Source of the DNA: Streptomyces peucetius
GTDB lineage: Bacteria > Actinomycetota > Actinomycetes > Streptomycetales > Streptomycetaceae
NCBI RefSeq assembly: GCF_025854275.1
Contig: NZ_CP107567.1
Location: forward strand, 620,001 to 684,000
Direction: 5' to 3'
DNA: 64,000 bases
Position numbers and translations under genes: made by a program. Positions 8,424 through 17,866 of this stretch are shown piece by piece (the stretch's first letter is position 1; each line of letters begins with the position of its first letter). The notes beneath the pieces are model-generated. The model searched no databases and was not told where the DNA came from. It worked only from the letters and a program-made list of their open reading frames with translations.

Positions 8424-9461
8424 TCAGGGGCCGACGACGGGCCAGCCGTCCGCGCCCCAGGTCAGGGCGTTGAGGCCGAGCTTGGGCCTGCCGCCGTCCT
8501 GGCCGTCGTAGTAGTGGTAGACGAGGACGTCCCGGCCGCGGTCGCGGAGCACGGACTGGCCGCCGGTGCCGATGTGGCGGCCGTGTCCGGCGAGCAGCAA
8601 TTCGCCGCCGCCGTCGGTCATGGCGGTGCCGTCGCGGTCGTAGTAGGGGCCGGTGGGGCTGGTGGACCGGCCGACGCGGATGTTGTACGTCGACTCGGTG
8701 CCGGCGCAGCACCGGTCGTAGGAGACGAAGAGGTAGTAGTGGCGGCCGTGCCGGACGATGTACGGCGCCTCGACGGCGTACGGCGCGTCCGGGCGGGTGG
8801 CGAGGTGCAGCACCTCGGGGTCGGCGGTGGCCGGCTTGCCGGTACGGCGGTCGAGTTCGATCATCCGGATGCCGGTCCAGTACGAGCCGAAGCTCATCCA
8901 GACCCGGCCGTCGGCCTGGATGACGGCTGGATCGATCGCGTTGTAGTGGTCGGAGGTCGTGGTGGCGAAGACGACGCCACGGTCCTGCCACGTGCCGGGC
9001 CTGCCGGAGGGCGAGGTGGCCAGGCCGATGGCGGAGTGGTTGGAGCCGAAGGACGAGACGGCGTAGTAGAGCCAGTGGACGCCGTCGCGGTAGGTGACCT
9101 CCGGTGCCCAGGGGTCGCCTTCGGGCGAGTAGGCGCGCCACCAGTCGGGGATCTCGGTGAAGGCGGACCCGGCGCGCCGCCATGTCCTGCCGTCCTGCGA
9201 GACGCGGGCCTCGATCCTGTTGTGGGTGGAGTAGAGGACGTAGCTGCCGTCCGCCAGACGAATGGCGGACGGGTCGTGGACCTCGGTGTCCCCGGTGACG
9301 GGGCGCGGGTCCGGATACGCGGCGGCGGACGCCGGGGCGCGGGCGGCGCGGTCCGCGGCGTGGCCGGGCAGCGTGCCGGCGCCGCAGAGGGCCGCGGCGA
9401 GGGCGGCGGCGGTCAGGGCGGTCCTGAGGTGCTTGCGGTGTTTGGGTCGCGCGGCGTTCAT
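8424..9461 (-). CDS. Secreted endo-1,5-alpha-L-arabinanase / arabinosidase, GH43
   Basis: About 345 residues with a Sec-type signal peptide (basic start, Ala-rich core, cleavage near HAAD). The five-bladed GH43 catalytic triad can be placed: D63 (VHDPSAI, base), D177 (AIDPAV) and E231 (VEAPYI, acid). SYDRCCAG is typical of arabinan endo-1,5-arabinosidases. I chose the ATG at 9461 because AAGGAG lies nine bases upstream; that sequence overlaps the earlier in-frame ATG at 9479. This is the first gene of the leftward arabinan operon. Confidence 0.92.
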   Translation of the reverse strand: MNAARPKHRKHLRTALTAAALAAALCGAGTLPGHAADRAARAPASAAAYPDPRPVTGDTEVHDPSAIRLADGSYVLYSTHNRIEARVSQDGRTWRRAGSAFTEIPDWWRAYSPEGDPWAPEVTYRDGVHWLYYAVSSFGSNHSAIGLATSPSGRPGTWQDRGVVFATTTSDHYNAIDPAVIQADGRVWMSFGSYWTGIRMIELDRRTGKPATADPEVLHLATRPDAPYAVEAPYIVRHGRHYYLFVSYDRCCAGTESTYNIRVGRSTSPTGPYYDRDGTAMTDGGGELLLAGHGRHIGTGGQSVLRDRGRDVLVYHYYDGQDGGRPKLGLNALTWGADGWPVVGP

Positions 9462-9518
9462 GAAGGGCGGCTCCTTCATCTGACGGGGGGTGGGAAGGGG
9501 AGCACCGCGCCGCCATCT

Positions 9519-9585
9519 GTTCGAAATACCGGCACATGCTCGCCACTTCGAACGGGACCGTAGACGCGGGGAAACGCGCCGTCAA
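9519..9585 (-). promoter_or_regulatory. Promoter and tandem operators of the GH43 operon
   Basis: On the minus strand TTGACG (9580-9585) and TACGGT (9557-9562) are 17 bp apart. Three bases later come the operators 9538-9553 (GCTCGCCACTTCGAAC) and 9519-9534 (GTTCGAAATACCGGCA), offset by 19 bp. The geometry matches that of the dehydratase and ChvE-operon promoters. Confidence 0.65.
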
Positions 9586-9592
9586 TGATTTT

Positions 9593-9627
9593 CGCTGAAA
9601 TGACGAACAACGTTCGATATAGCGAAC
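9593..9627. promoter_or_regulatory. Second tandem operator pair upstream of the GH43 promoter
   Basis: The element at 9612-9627 (GTTCGATATAGCGAAC) is one of the two best palindromes of the series. Its partner at 9593-9608 keeps the right half-site CGAAC and the central AT. The pair lies just upstream of the -35, so this promoter is flanked by two operator pairs, which would allow tighter control or looping. Confidence 0.6.
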
Positions 9628-9667
9628 ATGCGGCGAGCTGCTCACCGCCGCGGGCACCCCCCTCCGC

Positions 9668-10519
9668 TCAGCCCGCGAACGCCGGCTGCGCCAGCCCCTT
9701 TCCGGCATCGGGCAGCACCAGCACCGAGCCCGACAGCGGGTGCGGCGCCGCGAGTCCCTTACGGGCGGTGGTGATGTAGAGGTCCGCGAGGGCCTCGCCG
9801 CCGAACGCACACGCGGTGGGCCGGCGCACCGGAAGCGCGACCACGCGGTCCAGCACGCCCTGCGGCGTGTAGCGCCGCACTGCGCCGCCGTCCCACAGGG
9901 CGACCCAGACACAGCCGTCCGCGTCCACGGTCAGCCCGTCGGGGAACCCCGCGCCCGGCTCGACGACGGCCAGCGGACGGCGGTTCACCGGCAGCGGTTC
10001 ACCGGGGCGCACGTCGAACACGTCGATGCGGCGGGTCGGCGAGTCGATGTAGTACATCCGGCTGCCGTCCGGGCTCCAGCCCGTGCCGTTGCTGACGGCC
10101 ACATCGGTCAGCAGCGGGGCCGCCGCGCCGTCCGGCGCGATCCGGGTCAGCGTCCCGCCTCCGGCTGCCTCGTCGTAGCGCATGGTCCCGGCCCACAGCG
10201 AGCCGTCCGGCGCCACCGCGGCGTCGTTGCCGCGCCGCCCGTCGGCCGCATCCCGGTGCAGCCAGCGGAACGCGCCCCCGGCGTCGTAGAGCCCCACGCC
10301 GTCGCGGAGGTTGACGACCACTCCCCCGCCGGCGCGGGGCTTGGCCGCTCCGACGTGCTGCTCGGTGGCCATGACGGTACGCCGGCCGGTGGCCGGGTCG
10401 TAGGTGTGCACGCGCGCGGAGAGGATGTCGACCCACAGCAGGCGTGCGGCCGACGCGTCCCAGGTGGGCCCCTCGCCCAGTACGGCCTCGTGCCGCACCG
10501 CGATCTCGAGCCCCATCAC
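9668..10519 (-). CDS. SMP-30/gluconolactonase family sugar lactonase
   Basis: About 283 residues, a six-bladed propeller of the SMP-30/regucalcin family. Visible features are GEGPTWDA (metal-binding Glu), NGTGWSPDGSRMYYIDS and FPDGLTVDADG. It would hydrolyse an aldonolactone to the aldonic acid, the step between a sugar 1-dehydrogenase and the enolase-type dehydratase at the left end. The start is GTG at 10519, which shares GTGA with the IclR stop; the adjacent ATG at 10516 is equally possible. Co-transcription with the regulator suggests it belongs to the regulated pathway. Confidence 0.87.
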   Translation of the reverse strand: MMGLEIAVRHEAVLGEGPTWDASAARLLWVDILSARVHTYDPATGRRTVMATEQHVGAAKPRAGGGVVVNLRDGVGLYDAGGAFRWLHRDAADGRRGNDAAVAPDGSLWAGTMRYDEAAGGGTLTRIAPDGAAAPLLTDVAVSNGTGWSPDGSRMYYIDSPTRRIDVFDVRPGEPLPVNRRPLAVVEPGAGFPDGLTVDADGCVWVALWDGGAVRRYTPQGVLDRVVALPVRRPTACAFGGEALADLYITTARKGLAAPHPLSGSVLVLPDAGKGLAQPAFAG

Positions 10520-11286
10520 AGCGCCCGGTGCCCGAGCCGCTCGGACAGGTCCGCGGCGCCCTTGGCGGCCAGCGGCCGCAGCTCGGCGAGGCGTTCCTCG
10601 CTCCAGCGGATCATCGGCACGGAGATGGACAGCGCGGCGACGACCCGGCCGGAGCGGTCGCGCACCGGCGCGGCGACACAGCTCACGTCCGCGTTCGACT
10701 CGCGCTGCTCCAGGGCGATGCCGGCGGACCGGATGTTCGCGAGTTCGGAGCGCAGGACGGCCGGGTCGGTGATGCTGTTCGGCGTCATGGCCACCAGTTC
10801 GGTGCCCGGTGCGAGCCGGGCGTCGAGCTGGTCCTCGGGGAGGGAGGCGAGCAGCATCTTGCCCACGGCGGTGCAGTGGGCCGGCAGGCTCCGGCCCGCG
10901 GCGGAGACCATACGGACGGCGTGGGTGGAGTCGACCTTCGCGACGTAGAGGACCTGGGAGCCGTCCAGGATCGCGACATGGACGGTCTCGCCGCAGGTCT
11001 GCGCGACGGAGCGGGCGACCTCCTGGCCCTCGCGGGCGAGGTCGAGCTGCTCGGCGTAGCGGCTGCCCAGCTGGTAGGTGCGGACGCCGAGCCGGTAGCG
11101 GCCGGACTGGCCCTCGACCGGGACGAGGTAGGACCGGGCCGTGAGCGTGGTGATGAGTTCGTGCACAGTGGTGCGCGGCAGCTGGAGTTTGCGGACGATG
11201 TCGGGTGCCGACAGCGTCCCGTCCCCGTCGAGGAAGAGCTCCAGAATGTCGAGAGCCCGGGTGACAGCGGGCACGTGGCGTCCCAT
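10516..11286 (-). CDS. IclR-family transcriptional regulator
   Basis: About 256 residues: N-terminal winged helix (AVTRALDILELFLDG through TVHELITTL) and a C-terminal effector domain with GETVHVAILDG, LPAHCTAVGKMLLA and SISVPMIRW, all typical of IclR. It starts at the ATG preceded by GGGGGA. Its own promoter carries a tandem operator pair (11299-11333), and the same pair type appears at eight other places between 10 and 17935. I infer that it is the cluster-wide repressor, released by a sugar, lactone or sugar acid. Confidence 0.9.
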   Translation of the reverse strand: MGRHVPAVTRALDILELFLDGDGTLSAPDIVRKLQLPRTTVHELITTLTARSYLVPVEGQSGRYRLGVRTYQLGSRYAEQLDLAREGQEVARSVAQTCGETVHVAILDGSQVLYVAKVDSTHAVRMVSAAGRSLPAHCTAVGKMLLASLPEDQLDARLAPGTELVAMTPNSITDPAVLRSELANIRSAGIALEQRESNADVSCVAAPVRDRSGRVVAALSISVPMIRWSEERLAELRPLAAKGAADLSERLGHRAL

Positions 11287-11298
11287 GACTTCCCCCTT

Positions 11299-11339
11299 GT
11301 TCGAGATATCAACGCTTGACCGACTGAGCGAACAGTCTA
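11299..11339 (-). promoter_or_regulatory. Autoregulatory operators of the IclR-lactonase operon
   Basis: Operators at 11299-11314 (GTTCGAGATATCAACG) and 11318-11333 (GACCGACTGAGCGAAC) are 19 bp apart. A TAGACT hexamer on the minus strand at 11334-11339 abuts the upstream operator and may be the -10. A weak TTACCG -35 candidate lies 17 bp above it. Confidence 0.6.
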
Positions 11340-11397
11340 TCTCCGCAACCGCCCGCCGGTAAGCGTTGCGGATCTGCGGTTTCGGTCGCCAGACCCA

Positions 11398-11464
11398 TTG
11401 ACACCCACCCGGCCCGGTCCTTACCTTCACCACAGAATCTCGAACGACGTCCGAAATGCCGAAC
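11398..11464 (+). promoter_or_regulatory. Promoter and tandem operators of the U32-like/ChvE operon
   Basis: TTGACA (11398-11403) and TACCTT (11422-11427) are 18 bp apart. Two bases later are operators 11430-11445 (CCACAGAATCTCGAAC) and 11449-11464 (GTCCGAAATGCCGAAC). The -35, spacer, -10, gap and operator distances equal those at 97-163 exactly. Confidence 0.7.
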
Positions 11465-11479
11465 AATTGAGGTTTGCTC

Positions 11480-12529
11480 GTGACCCCTCCTCCCGCGCCG
11501 GCCGCCACCGGCAAACGCCGACCCGGTGAAGCGGCACTCGCCGCGCTCGGCCTGGCCGCTCCCGCAGACGACCCGGCGGACGCCTCCCCGCACCGGTTCC
11601 CCGACGGAGGCAGCTGGCGCACCGAGATCCCCTCCTGCGAGGGGCCCGAGACGCTGGCCGTCGTACTCGAGGAGGCCGCCCGGCTGGACCTGCCGATCCA
11701 CCGCATCAGCCAGGGCAGCGGCGTCTGGATGCTGACCGACGGCGAGATCACGGAGATGGCCGGGGCCTGCGCGGAACGCGGCATCGAGCTGTGCCTGTTC
11801 ACCGGACCGCGCGGCAGCTGGGACATCGGCGCGTCGACACGTACCGACTCCGGCGGTTCGGGGCTGCGGGCCCGCGGTCACGACGCGCTGGCCGGCTGCG
11901 TCGAGGACGCCCTGCGCGCCGCCTCCCTCGGCGTCCGGTGTCTGCTGGTCGCGGACGAGGGCGTGCTCTGGAGCCTGCACCGGCTGCGCGAGCAGGGCCT
12001 GCTGCCGGCCGATACGACGTTCAAGGTCTCCGCGCTGGTGGGCCCGGTCAACCCGGCCGCGTACGCGGTCCACGAACGACTCGGCGCCGACTCCGTCAAC
12101 GTCCCTTCCGACCTGACGCTCGCTCACCTCACCGAGATCCGCCGGGTCAGCGGTGCTCCGATGGACCTCTACATCGAGGCGCCCGACGACCTCGGCGGCT
12201 ATGTCCGCATGTACGAGGCGGCGGAGCTCATCCGGCGCGGCGCCCCGCTCTACCTCAAGTTCGGACTGAGCAGGGCTCCCGGCTTTTACCCGTACGGCGC
12301 CCACATGAAGGACACGATGCTGGCGTCGGCGCGCGAACGCGTCCGGCGGGGACGGCTCGTGCTCGACCTGCTGGCCCGGCACGGCGCCGACGCCGGGATG
12401 TCACCGCTCGGCTCCCGCCTGCCCGGCCCTCTCCACCGTTTTCCGGTCACCGACCGGACCGTCACGGATCTGCCCGTGGACCTGCCCGATGCCGCCCCGG
12501 CGGTCATGACCTCACCCCTTAAGGACTGA
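11480..12529 (+). CDS. U32-peptidase-like TIM-barrel protein, paralogue 2
   Basis: About 349 residues, very similar to the protein at 2497-3462 through the barrel core ([39 protein letters not shown]) but with a longer C-terminal tail. The start is GTG at 11480 with GAGG seven bases upstream. It is the first gene of the ChvE/MmsAB importer operon and its stop overlaps the region before the binding-protein start. Keeping two regulated copies beside sugar-acid and sugar-uptake genes points to a metabolic role. No function is established from the sequence. Confidence 0.72.
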   Translation: MTPPPAPAATGKRRPGEAALAALGLAAPADDPADASPHRFPDGGSWRTEIPSCEGPETLAVVLEEAARLDLPIHRISQGSGVWMLTDGEITEMAGACAERGIELCLFTGPRGSWDIGASTRTDSGGSGLRARGHDALAGCVEDALRAASLGVRCLLVADEGVLWSLHRLREQGLLPADTTFKVSALVGPVNPAAYAVHERLGADSVNVPSDLTLAHLTEIRRVSGAPMDLYIEAPDDLGGYVRMYEAAELIRRGAPLYLKFGLSRAPGFYPYGAHMKDTMLASARERVRRGRLVLDLLARHGADAGMSPLGSRLPGPLHRFPVTDRTVTDLPVDLPDAAPAVMTSPLKD

Positions 12530-12534
12530 TGACA

Positions 12535-13641
12535 ATGCGTAACCGCCGAACCATGGTCACCGCCTCCGTCTCCGCCGCGCTGGCGCTGTCCCTCGCCGCC
12601 TGCGGCCAGAACAGCACCGGCGGCAGCAAGGAGGAGCAGAAGGGCGGCAAGGGCGCCACCATCGGCATCGCCATGCCGACGAAGTCGTCCGAGCGGTGGA
12701 TCGCCGACGGCGACAACATGGCGGCCCAGTTCCAGAAGCTGGGCTACAAGACGGATCTGCAGTACGGCGACGACGACGTCGACCGGCAGGTCTCCCAGAT
12801 CGAGAACATGATCACCAAGGGCGCGGACGTCCTCGTCGTCGCCGCCATCGACGGCCGTGCACTCAGCGACGTACTGCGCCAGGCCGGCGAGCGGGGCATC
12901 GAGGTGATCTCCTACGACCGGCTCATCCTCGGCAGTGACAACGTCGACTACTACGCGTCCTTCGACAACGAGAAGGTCGGTGAACTCCAGGCCGGCTACA
13001 TCGTGGAGAAGCTGGGTCTGAAGGACGGCAGCGCCGAAGGCCCGTTCAACATCGAGCTGTTCGCCGGCTCCCCCGACGACAACAACACCCGCTTCTTCTT
13101 CGAGGGCGCGTGGAAGGTCCTCAAGCCCTACATCGACAAGAAGCAGCTGGTGGTCCGCAGCGGGCAGACCCGGCTGGAGCAGATCACCACCCTGCGCTGG
13201 GACGGCGGCACCGCGCAGAAGCGCATGGACGACCTGCTGACCGGCTCGTACTCGTCGGACACCGTGGACGCCGTGCTCTCGCCGTACGACGGGATCTCGA
13301 TCGGCATCCTGTCCGCCCTCAAGTCGGACGGCTACGGCACCAAGGCCAAGCCGTACCCGGTGGTCACCGGGCAGGACGCGGAGGTCGCCTCCGTCAAGTC
13401 CATCATCGCCGGGCAGCAGACGCAGACCGTGTACAAGGACACCCGCGCGCTCGCCAAGCAGGCGGTGCAGATGGCCGACGCCGTGCTGAACGACAAGAAG
13501 CCCGAGGTCAACGACACCACGACCTACAACAACGAGAGGAAGGTCGTGCCCTCCTTCCTGCTCGACCCGGTCAGCGTCGACAAGTCCAACTACAAGAAGA
13601 TCCTCGTCGACTCCGGCTACATCAAGGCGAGCGACCTGTGA
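12535..13641 (+). CDS. Multiple-monosaccharide binding lipoprotein (ChvE type)
   Basis: About 368 residues with a lipoprotein signal ending at Cys23 (LSLAAC). The periplasmic-binding fold of the ChvE/XylF group is recognisable: [38 protein letters not shown] and [14 protein letters not shown]. ChvE proteins bind D-galactose, D-glucose, L-arabinose or D-xylose; the context suggests L-arabinose or galactose here. ATG 12535 is preferred over ATG 12529 because AAGGA is nine bases upstream. The next gene starts inside its stop codon (GTGA). Confidence 0.9.
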   Translation: MRNRRTMVTASVSAALALSLAACGQNSTGGSKEEQKGGKGATIGIAMPTKSSERWIADGDNMAAQFQKLGYKTDLQYGDDDVDRQVSQIENMITKGADVLVVAAIDGRALSDVLRQAGERGIEVISYDRLILGSDNVDYYASFDNEKVGELQAGYIVEKLGLKDGSAEGPFNIELFAGSPDDNNTRFFFEGAWKVLKPYIDKKQLVVRSGQTRLEQITTLRWDGGTAQKRMDDLLTGSYSSDTVDAVLSPYDGISIGILSALKSDGYGTKAKPYPVVTGQDAEVASVKSIIAGQQTQTVYKDTRALAKQAVQMADAVLNDKKPEVNDTTTYNNERKVVPSFLLDPVSVDKSNYKKILVDSGYIKASDL

Positions 13642-15194
13642 CCGGCGGCGCCGCACCGATCCTCGAGATGCGCTCGATCGGCAAGTCCTTCCCGGGCGTG
13701 CGGGCGCTGTCGGACGTGACGCTGACCGTGGCGCCCGGCGAGGTGCACGCCATCTGCGGGGAGAACGGCGCGGGCAAGTCGACGCTGATGAAGGTCCTCA
13801 GCGGGGTCCATCCGCACGGCAGTTACGAGGGGGAGATCCTCTTCGAGGGCGAGACGTGCGCCTTCAAGGACATCCGGGCGAGCGAGGACCGCGGCATCGT
13901 CATCATCCACCAGGAGCTCGCGCTGGTGCCGTACCTGTCCATCGCGGAGAACATCTTCCTCGGCAACGAGCACGCCCGGCGGGGCATCATCAGCTGGAAC
14001 GAGACCCTGCGGCACGCCGCCGCCCTGCTGCAGCGCGTCGGTCTCCACGAGCACCCGCAGACCCGCGTCGCGGACATCGGCGTGGGCAAGCAGCAGCTCG
14101 TGGAGATCGCCAAGGCGCTCTCCAAGAAGGTCAGACTGCTCATCCTCGACGAGCCGACGGCCGCGCTCAACGACGAGGACAGCGCCAAACTCCTGGACCT
14201 GATGAAGGAGTTGAAGGAGCAGGGCATGACCTCGATCATCATCTCGCACAAGCTGGGCGAGATCGCCGAGGTCGCCGACTCCGTCACCGTCATCCGCGAC
14301 GGCCGCACCATCGAGACCCTGGACGTCAGGGACGGGAACACGACGGAGGACCGCATCATCCGCGGCATGGTGGGCCGCGATCTGGACCACCGGTTCCCCG
14401 AACGCACGCCGTGGACCGGCGAGCGGGGGGAGCACCCGGCGCTGGAGATCCGGGACTGGACCGTGCACCATCCGATCGACCAGCAGCGCAAGGTGGTCGA
14501 CAAGGTGTCCGTGAACGTCCGCAGGGGCGAGATCGTCGGCATCGCCGGGCTGATGGGCGCCGGACGCACGGAGCTGGCCATGAGCGTCTTCGGCCGCTCG
14601 TACGGGCGCAACATCAGCGGAACGGTGCTCAAGGACGGCAAGGAGATCAGGACCCGCACGGTCCCGGAGGCGGTGGGACACGGGATCGCCTACGTCACCG
14701 AGGACCGCAAGCACTACGGCCTCAACCTCATCGACACCATCGGCCGCAACATCACCATGAGCGCCCTGTCCAAGGTCTCCCGGCGCGGTGTCGTGGACGA
14801 GCACGCGGAACGCCGGGTCGCGGAGTCGTACCGCACCAGCATGAACATCAAGGCTCCGACGGTCTTCGAGCAGGTCGGCCGGCTCTCCGGCGGCAATCAG
14901 CAGAAGGTCGTCCTCAGCAAGTGGATCTTCGCGGGTCCCGACGTACTGATCCTCGACGAGCCCACCCGCGGCATCGACGTGGGCGCCAAGTTCGAGATCT
15001 ACACCGTGATCGACCGGCTCGCGGCCGAGGGCAAGGCCGTCGTCCTCATCTCCTCCGAACTCCCCGAACTGCTCGGCATGTGCGACCGCATCTACACGAT
15101 GTCCGGCGGCCGTCTCACGGGCGAGGTGCCGCGCGGCGAGGCGACCCAGGAAGCCCTCATGCGCCACATGACCGACACCAGCGACAAGAGGTAA
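13638..15194 (+). CDS. Monosaccharide ABC transporter ATP-binding protein (MmsA/GguA type)
   Basis: About 518 residues, two fused ATPase halves as in RbsA, XylG and MmsA. The first half has Walker [10 protein letters not shown] and [12 protein letters not shown]. The second has the degenerate P-loop region [10 protein letters not shown] with signature SGGNQQKV and [11 protein letters not shown]. It powers uptake through the permease that follows. The GTG start shares four bases with the upstream stop. Confidence 0.93.
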   Translation: MTGGAAPILEMRSIGKSFPGVRALSDVTLTVAPGEVHAICGENGAGKSTLMKVLSGVHPHGSYEGEILFEGETCAFKDIRASEDRGIVIIHQELALVPYLSIAENIFLGNEHARRGIISWNETLRHAAALLQRVGLHEHPQTRVADIGVGKQQLVEIAKALSKKVRLLILDEPTAALNDEDSAKLLDLMKELKEQGMTSIIISHKLGEIAEVADSVTVIRDGRTIETLDVRDGNTTEDRIIRGMVGRDLDHRFPERTPWTGERGEHPALEIRDWTVHHPIDQQRKVVDKVSVNVRRGEIVGIAGLMGAGRTELAMSVFGRSYGRNISGTVLKDGKEIRTRTVPEAVGHGIAYVTEDRKHYGLNLIDTIGRNITMSALSKVSRRGVVDEHAERRVAESYRTSMNIKAPTVFEQVGRLSGGNQQKVVLSKWIFAGPDVLILDEPTRGIDVGAKFEIYTVIDRLAAEGKAVVLISSELPELLGMCDRIYTMSGGRLTGEVPRGEATQEALMRHMTDTSDKR

Positions 15195-15199
15195 CAGAC

Positions 15200-16438
15200 A
15201 TGGGCCCGGTCACCACCGACGCCAAGAACAGCCCGCCCCGCCCGGCGCCGCCGGGCGCACGCTCCACCACGAAGACGCTCCTGATGGACGCGGCCCGCCG
15301 CAACATGCGGCAGTACGGGATGCTCGTCGCCCTGGCGCTCATCGTCGTGCTCTTCGAGATATGGACCGACGGCGTCCTGCTGATGCCGAACAACGTCACC
15401 AATCTCGTCCTCCAGAACAGCTACATCCTGGTACTCGGCATCGGCATGATGATCGTCATCATCTCGGGCCACATCGATCTGTCGGTCGGCTCCCTGGCGG
15501 CCCTCGTCTCCGCGGCGTGCGCGGTGATGATGGTCGAGCACGACGTGCCGTGGGTGCTCGCCGTGGTGCTCGCCCTGTGCATCGGCGCGCTCGCGGGCGC
15601 GTGGCAGGGCTTCTGGATCGCGTACGTCGGCATCCCCTCGTTCATCGTCACCCTGGCGGGCATGCTGCTGTTCCGCGGCGGCACCCAGATCCTGCTCGGC
15701 AGCCGGTCGCTCGGGCCGTTCCCGGAGGGGTTCCAGAAGATCTCCACCGGCTATCTGCCGGAGGTCGGCCCGGTCACCAACTACCACAACCTGACCCTGC
15801 TGCTGGGTCTCGCGCTGCTCGCGTTCGCGCTGTGGCAGGAGGTCCGTGACCGTCGCCGGCAGCAGAAGTACGACCTCGACGTGCTGCCGCGGGGCCTGTT
15901 CCTCGCCAAGTGCGCGGCCCTGGCGGCGGCGGTCCTCGCCTTCACCCTGACCCTCGCCAGCTACCGGGGCGCCCCGGTCGTGCTGCTCCTGCTGGCGGCC
16001 CTGCTCGTCGGCTTCGGCTTCGTCATGCGCAACGCGGTCGTGGGCCGCCATGTGTACGCCCTCGGCGGCAACCAGGCGGCGGCCAAGCTGTCGGGCGTGA
16101 AGGACAAGCGCGTCACGTTCCTGGTGTTCGTCAACATGGGTGTGCTGGCGGCGCTGGCGGGCGTGGTGTACGCCGCGCGCCTCAACGCCGGTGTGCCGCA
16201 GGCGGGCGTGAACTTCGAACTCGAGGCCATCGCGGCCGCGTTCATCGGCGGGGCCTCCATGAGCGGCGGCGTCGGGACGGTGCTCGGCGCGGTCATCGGC
16301 GGCCTGGTCCTCGGCGTGCTCAACAACGGCATGTCGCTCGTCGGTATCGGCAGCGACTATCAGCAGGTCATCAAGGGCCTGGTGTTGCTGGCCGCGGTCG
16401 GTTTCGACGTCTGGAACAAGCGCAAGGTCGGTTCCTGA
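15200..16438 (+). CDS. Monosaccharide ABC transporter permease (MmsB/GguB type)
   Basis: About 412 residues with roughly ten membrane segments. The family signature GHIDLSVGSLAALVSA is present, as are GGNQAAAKLSGV and FIGGASMSGGVGTVLGAVIGG near the end. It forms the membrane channel for the ChvE/MmsA complex and is the last gene of the operon, followed at once by a strong terminator. The start ATG lies five bases after the MmsA stop. Confidence 0.93.
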   Translation: MGPVTTDAKNSPPRPAPPGARSTTKTLLMDAARRNMRQYGMLVALALIVVLFEIWTDGVLLMPNNVTNLVLQNSYILVLGIGMMIVIISGHIDLSVGSLAALVSAACAVMMVEHDVPWVLAVVLALCIGALAGAWQGFWIAYVGIPSFIVTLAGMLLFRGGTQILLGSRSLGPFPEGFQKISTGYLPEVGPVTNYHNLTLLLGLALLAFALWQEVRDRRRQQKYDLDVLPRGLFLAKCAALAAAVLAFTLTLASYRGAPVVLLLLAALLVGFGFVMRNAVVGRHVYALGGNQAAAKLSGVKDKRVTFLVFVNMGVLAALAGVVYAARLNAGVPQAGVNFELEAIAAAFIGGASMSGGVGTVLGAVIGGLVLGVLNNGMSLVGIGSDYQQVIKGLVLLAAVGFDVWNKRKVGS

Positions 16439-16446
16439 TCTCCACG

Positions 16447-16481
16447 GGGCCGCCGGTACGGGATCCCCGTACCGGCGGCCC
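16447..16481. terminator. Terminator after the ChvE/MmsAB operon
   Basis: A 16-bp perfect stem (16447-16462 with 16466-16481) and a three-base loop follow the permease stop. A convergent epimerase gene ends at 16547, so it may serve both directions. Confidence 0.85.
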
Positions 16482-16546
16482 TTGTGCTGTGCGGGGGCCG
16501 GCACCGCGGCGCGGAACCGGCCCCCTGTGCTGTCCTGCACCCGGTT

Positions 16547-17740
16547 TCAGAAGGTCCCGAAGGAGTGCACGGTCGAGGACCGGTACGTCTGCCCGGGGCG
16601 GAGCACGGTCGAGGGGAAGCCGGCCTGGTTGGGTGAGTCGGGGAAGTGCTGGGTCTCGAGACAGAAGCCGTCGCCCTGGCGATAGACCCGTCCGGAGGTG
16701 CCCATCAGCGTGCCGTCGAGGAAGTTCCCGCTGTAGAACTGCACTCCGGGCTCGGTGGTGGCGATCCTCATGATCCGTCCGGATGCCGGGTCCGCCACCG
16801 TGACCACCTGCTCCGGGGACGCGGTGATGCCCTTGTCGAGCACGAAGTTGTGGTCGTATCCCTGCCCCAGCAGGATCTGCTCGTGTCCGTCACGCAGGTC
16901 CTCACCGATGGGCTTGCCGTGCCGGAAGTCGAAGGGTGTCCGTGCGACCGGCGCCCTTTCGCCGGTCGGGATGAGGCCGGCGTCGACGGGTGTGTAGCGG
17001 GAGGCGTCGATCCGCAGCCGGTGGTCGTGGACCGTGCCGCTGCCCTCCCCCGCGAGGTTGAAGTACGTGTGGTGGGTGAGGTTGACGACGGTGGCCCGGT
17101 CCGTGGTCGCCTCGTAGTCGATGCGGAAGTCGCCGCGCGGGGTGAGCACGTAGTCGACGCGGACCGTCAGCGTGCCCGGGTAGCCCATCTCGCCGTGCGG
17201 GCTCACGCGGCGCAGGGTGAGCCCGGTGTCGGCACCCCTCCGGTACGGCTCGACGTCCCAGACCCGCTTGTCGAAGCCCCGGTCCCCGCCGTGGAGGCTG
17301 TTGGTCCCGTCGTTGGCCGGAAGCCGGTACTCCGTCCCGTCGAGGGTGAACCGCGCGCCGGCTATCCGGTTCCCGTAACGGCCGATGAGAGCGCCGAAGT
17401 ACGGGCTCTTCGCGACGTAGCCCGCCAGATCGGCGAAGCCGAGGGACACGTTCGCCGGCCGGCCCCGGCGGTCGGGGATCTCGAGCACCTGGACGATGCC
17501 TCCGTACGACAGAACGCGCAACCGGGTGCCGCCGGCCGCGACCGTCCAGCGATCGACGGGGGTGCCGTCGTCCAATGTGCCGAAGTGCTCGCGCTCCGGG
17601 CCCCGCCGGCCGGCGGTCCGCGGGGAGTCCGTGGCCGCCGCCGGGCCGGTGGCCGGCGTGGCCGCCGCCGCTGTCGTCGTGGCCGCGGCGGCCGCGGCGC
17701 CCGCGGCCGCCGCCAGGACCGTGCGCCTGCTGGTCGTCAT
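16547..17740 (-). CDS. Exported aldose 1-epimerase (galactose mutarotase family)
   Basis: About 397 residues. SRR near the N-terminus followed by a long Ala-rich core suggests Tat export. GalM landmarks are present: NSLHGG, NLTHHTYFNLAG with the catalytic His, and LETQHFPDSPN with the catalytic Glu. It equilibrates sugar anomers, probably outside the membrane, to feed an anomer-specific transporter or dehydrogenase. The ATG at 17740 follows AAGGAG by eleven bases. It is divergent from the exported GH51 gene, and each promoter has its own operator pair. Confidence 0.9.
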   Translation of the reverse strand: MTTSRRTVLAAAAGAAAAAATTTAAAATPATGPAAATDSPRTAGRRGPEREHFGTLDDGTPVDRWTVAAGGTRLRVLSYGGIVQVLEIPDRRGRPANVSLGFADLAGYVAKSPYFGALIGRYGNRIAGARFTLDGTEYRLPANDGTNSLHGGDRGFDKRVWDVEPYRRGADTGLTLRRVSPHGEMGYPGTLTVRVDYVLTPRGDFRIDYEATTDRATVVNLTHHTYFNLAGEGSGTVHDHRLRIDASRYTPVDAGLIPTGERAPVARTPFDFRHGKPIGEDLRDGHEQILLGQGYDHNFVLDKGITASPEQVVTVADPASGRIMRIATTEPGVQFYSGNFLDGTLMGTSGRVYRQGDGFCLETQHFPDSPNQAGFPSTVLRPGQTYRSSTVHSFGTF

Positions 17741-17779
17741 GGTTCTTCTCACTCCTTGTCGGCCGCTGGACAGCGGCAT

Positions 17780-17845
17780 GTTCGAAATATCGATCAACGT
17801 TCGGAAGAGTGGCGTAAGTCAACGACCGCGTCCGCGCCGTGTCAA
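17780..17845 (-). promoter_or_regulatory. Tandem operators and -35 of the epimerase promoter
   Basis: Operators lie at 17780-17795 (GTTCGAAATATCGATC) and 17799-17814 (left half GTTCG). A perfect TTGACA is on the minus strand at 17840-17845. The -10 is not clear, although GACTTA at 17815-17820 is in the right place. Confidence 0.55.
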
Positions 17846-17866
17846 CAGCCCGCACGGACCCGCATA

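Noticed and set aside
9668..10519. Assigning the SMP-30 gene as an L-arabinolactonase by name
   Set aside because: The family acts on many lactones. Only the lactonase level is supported by sequence.
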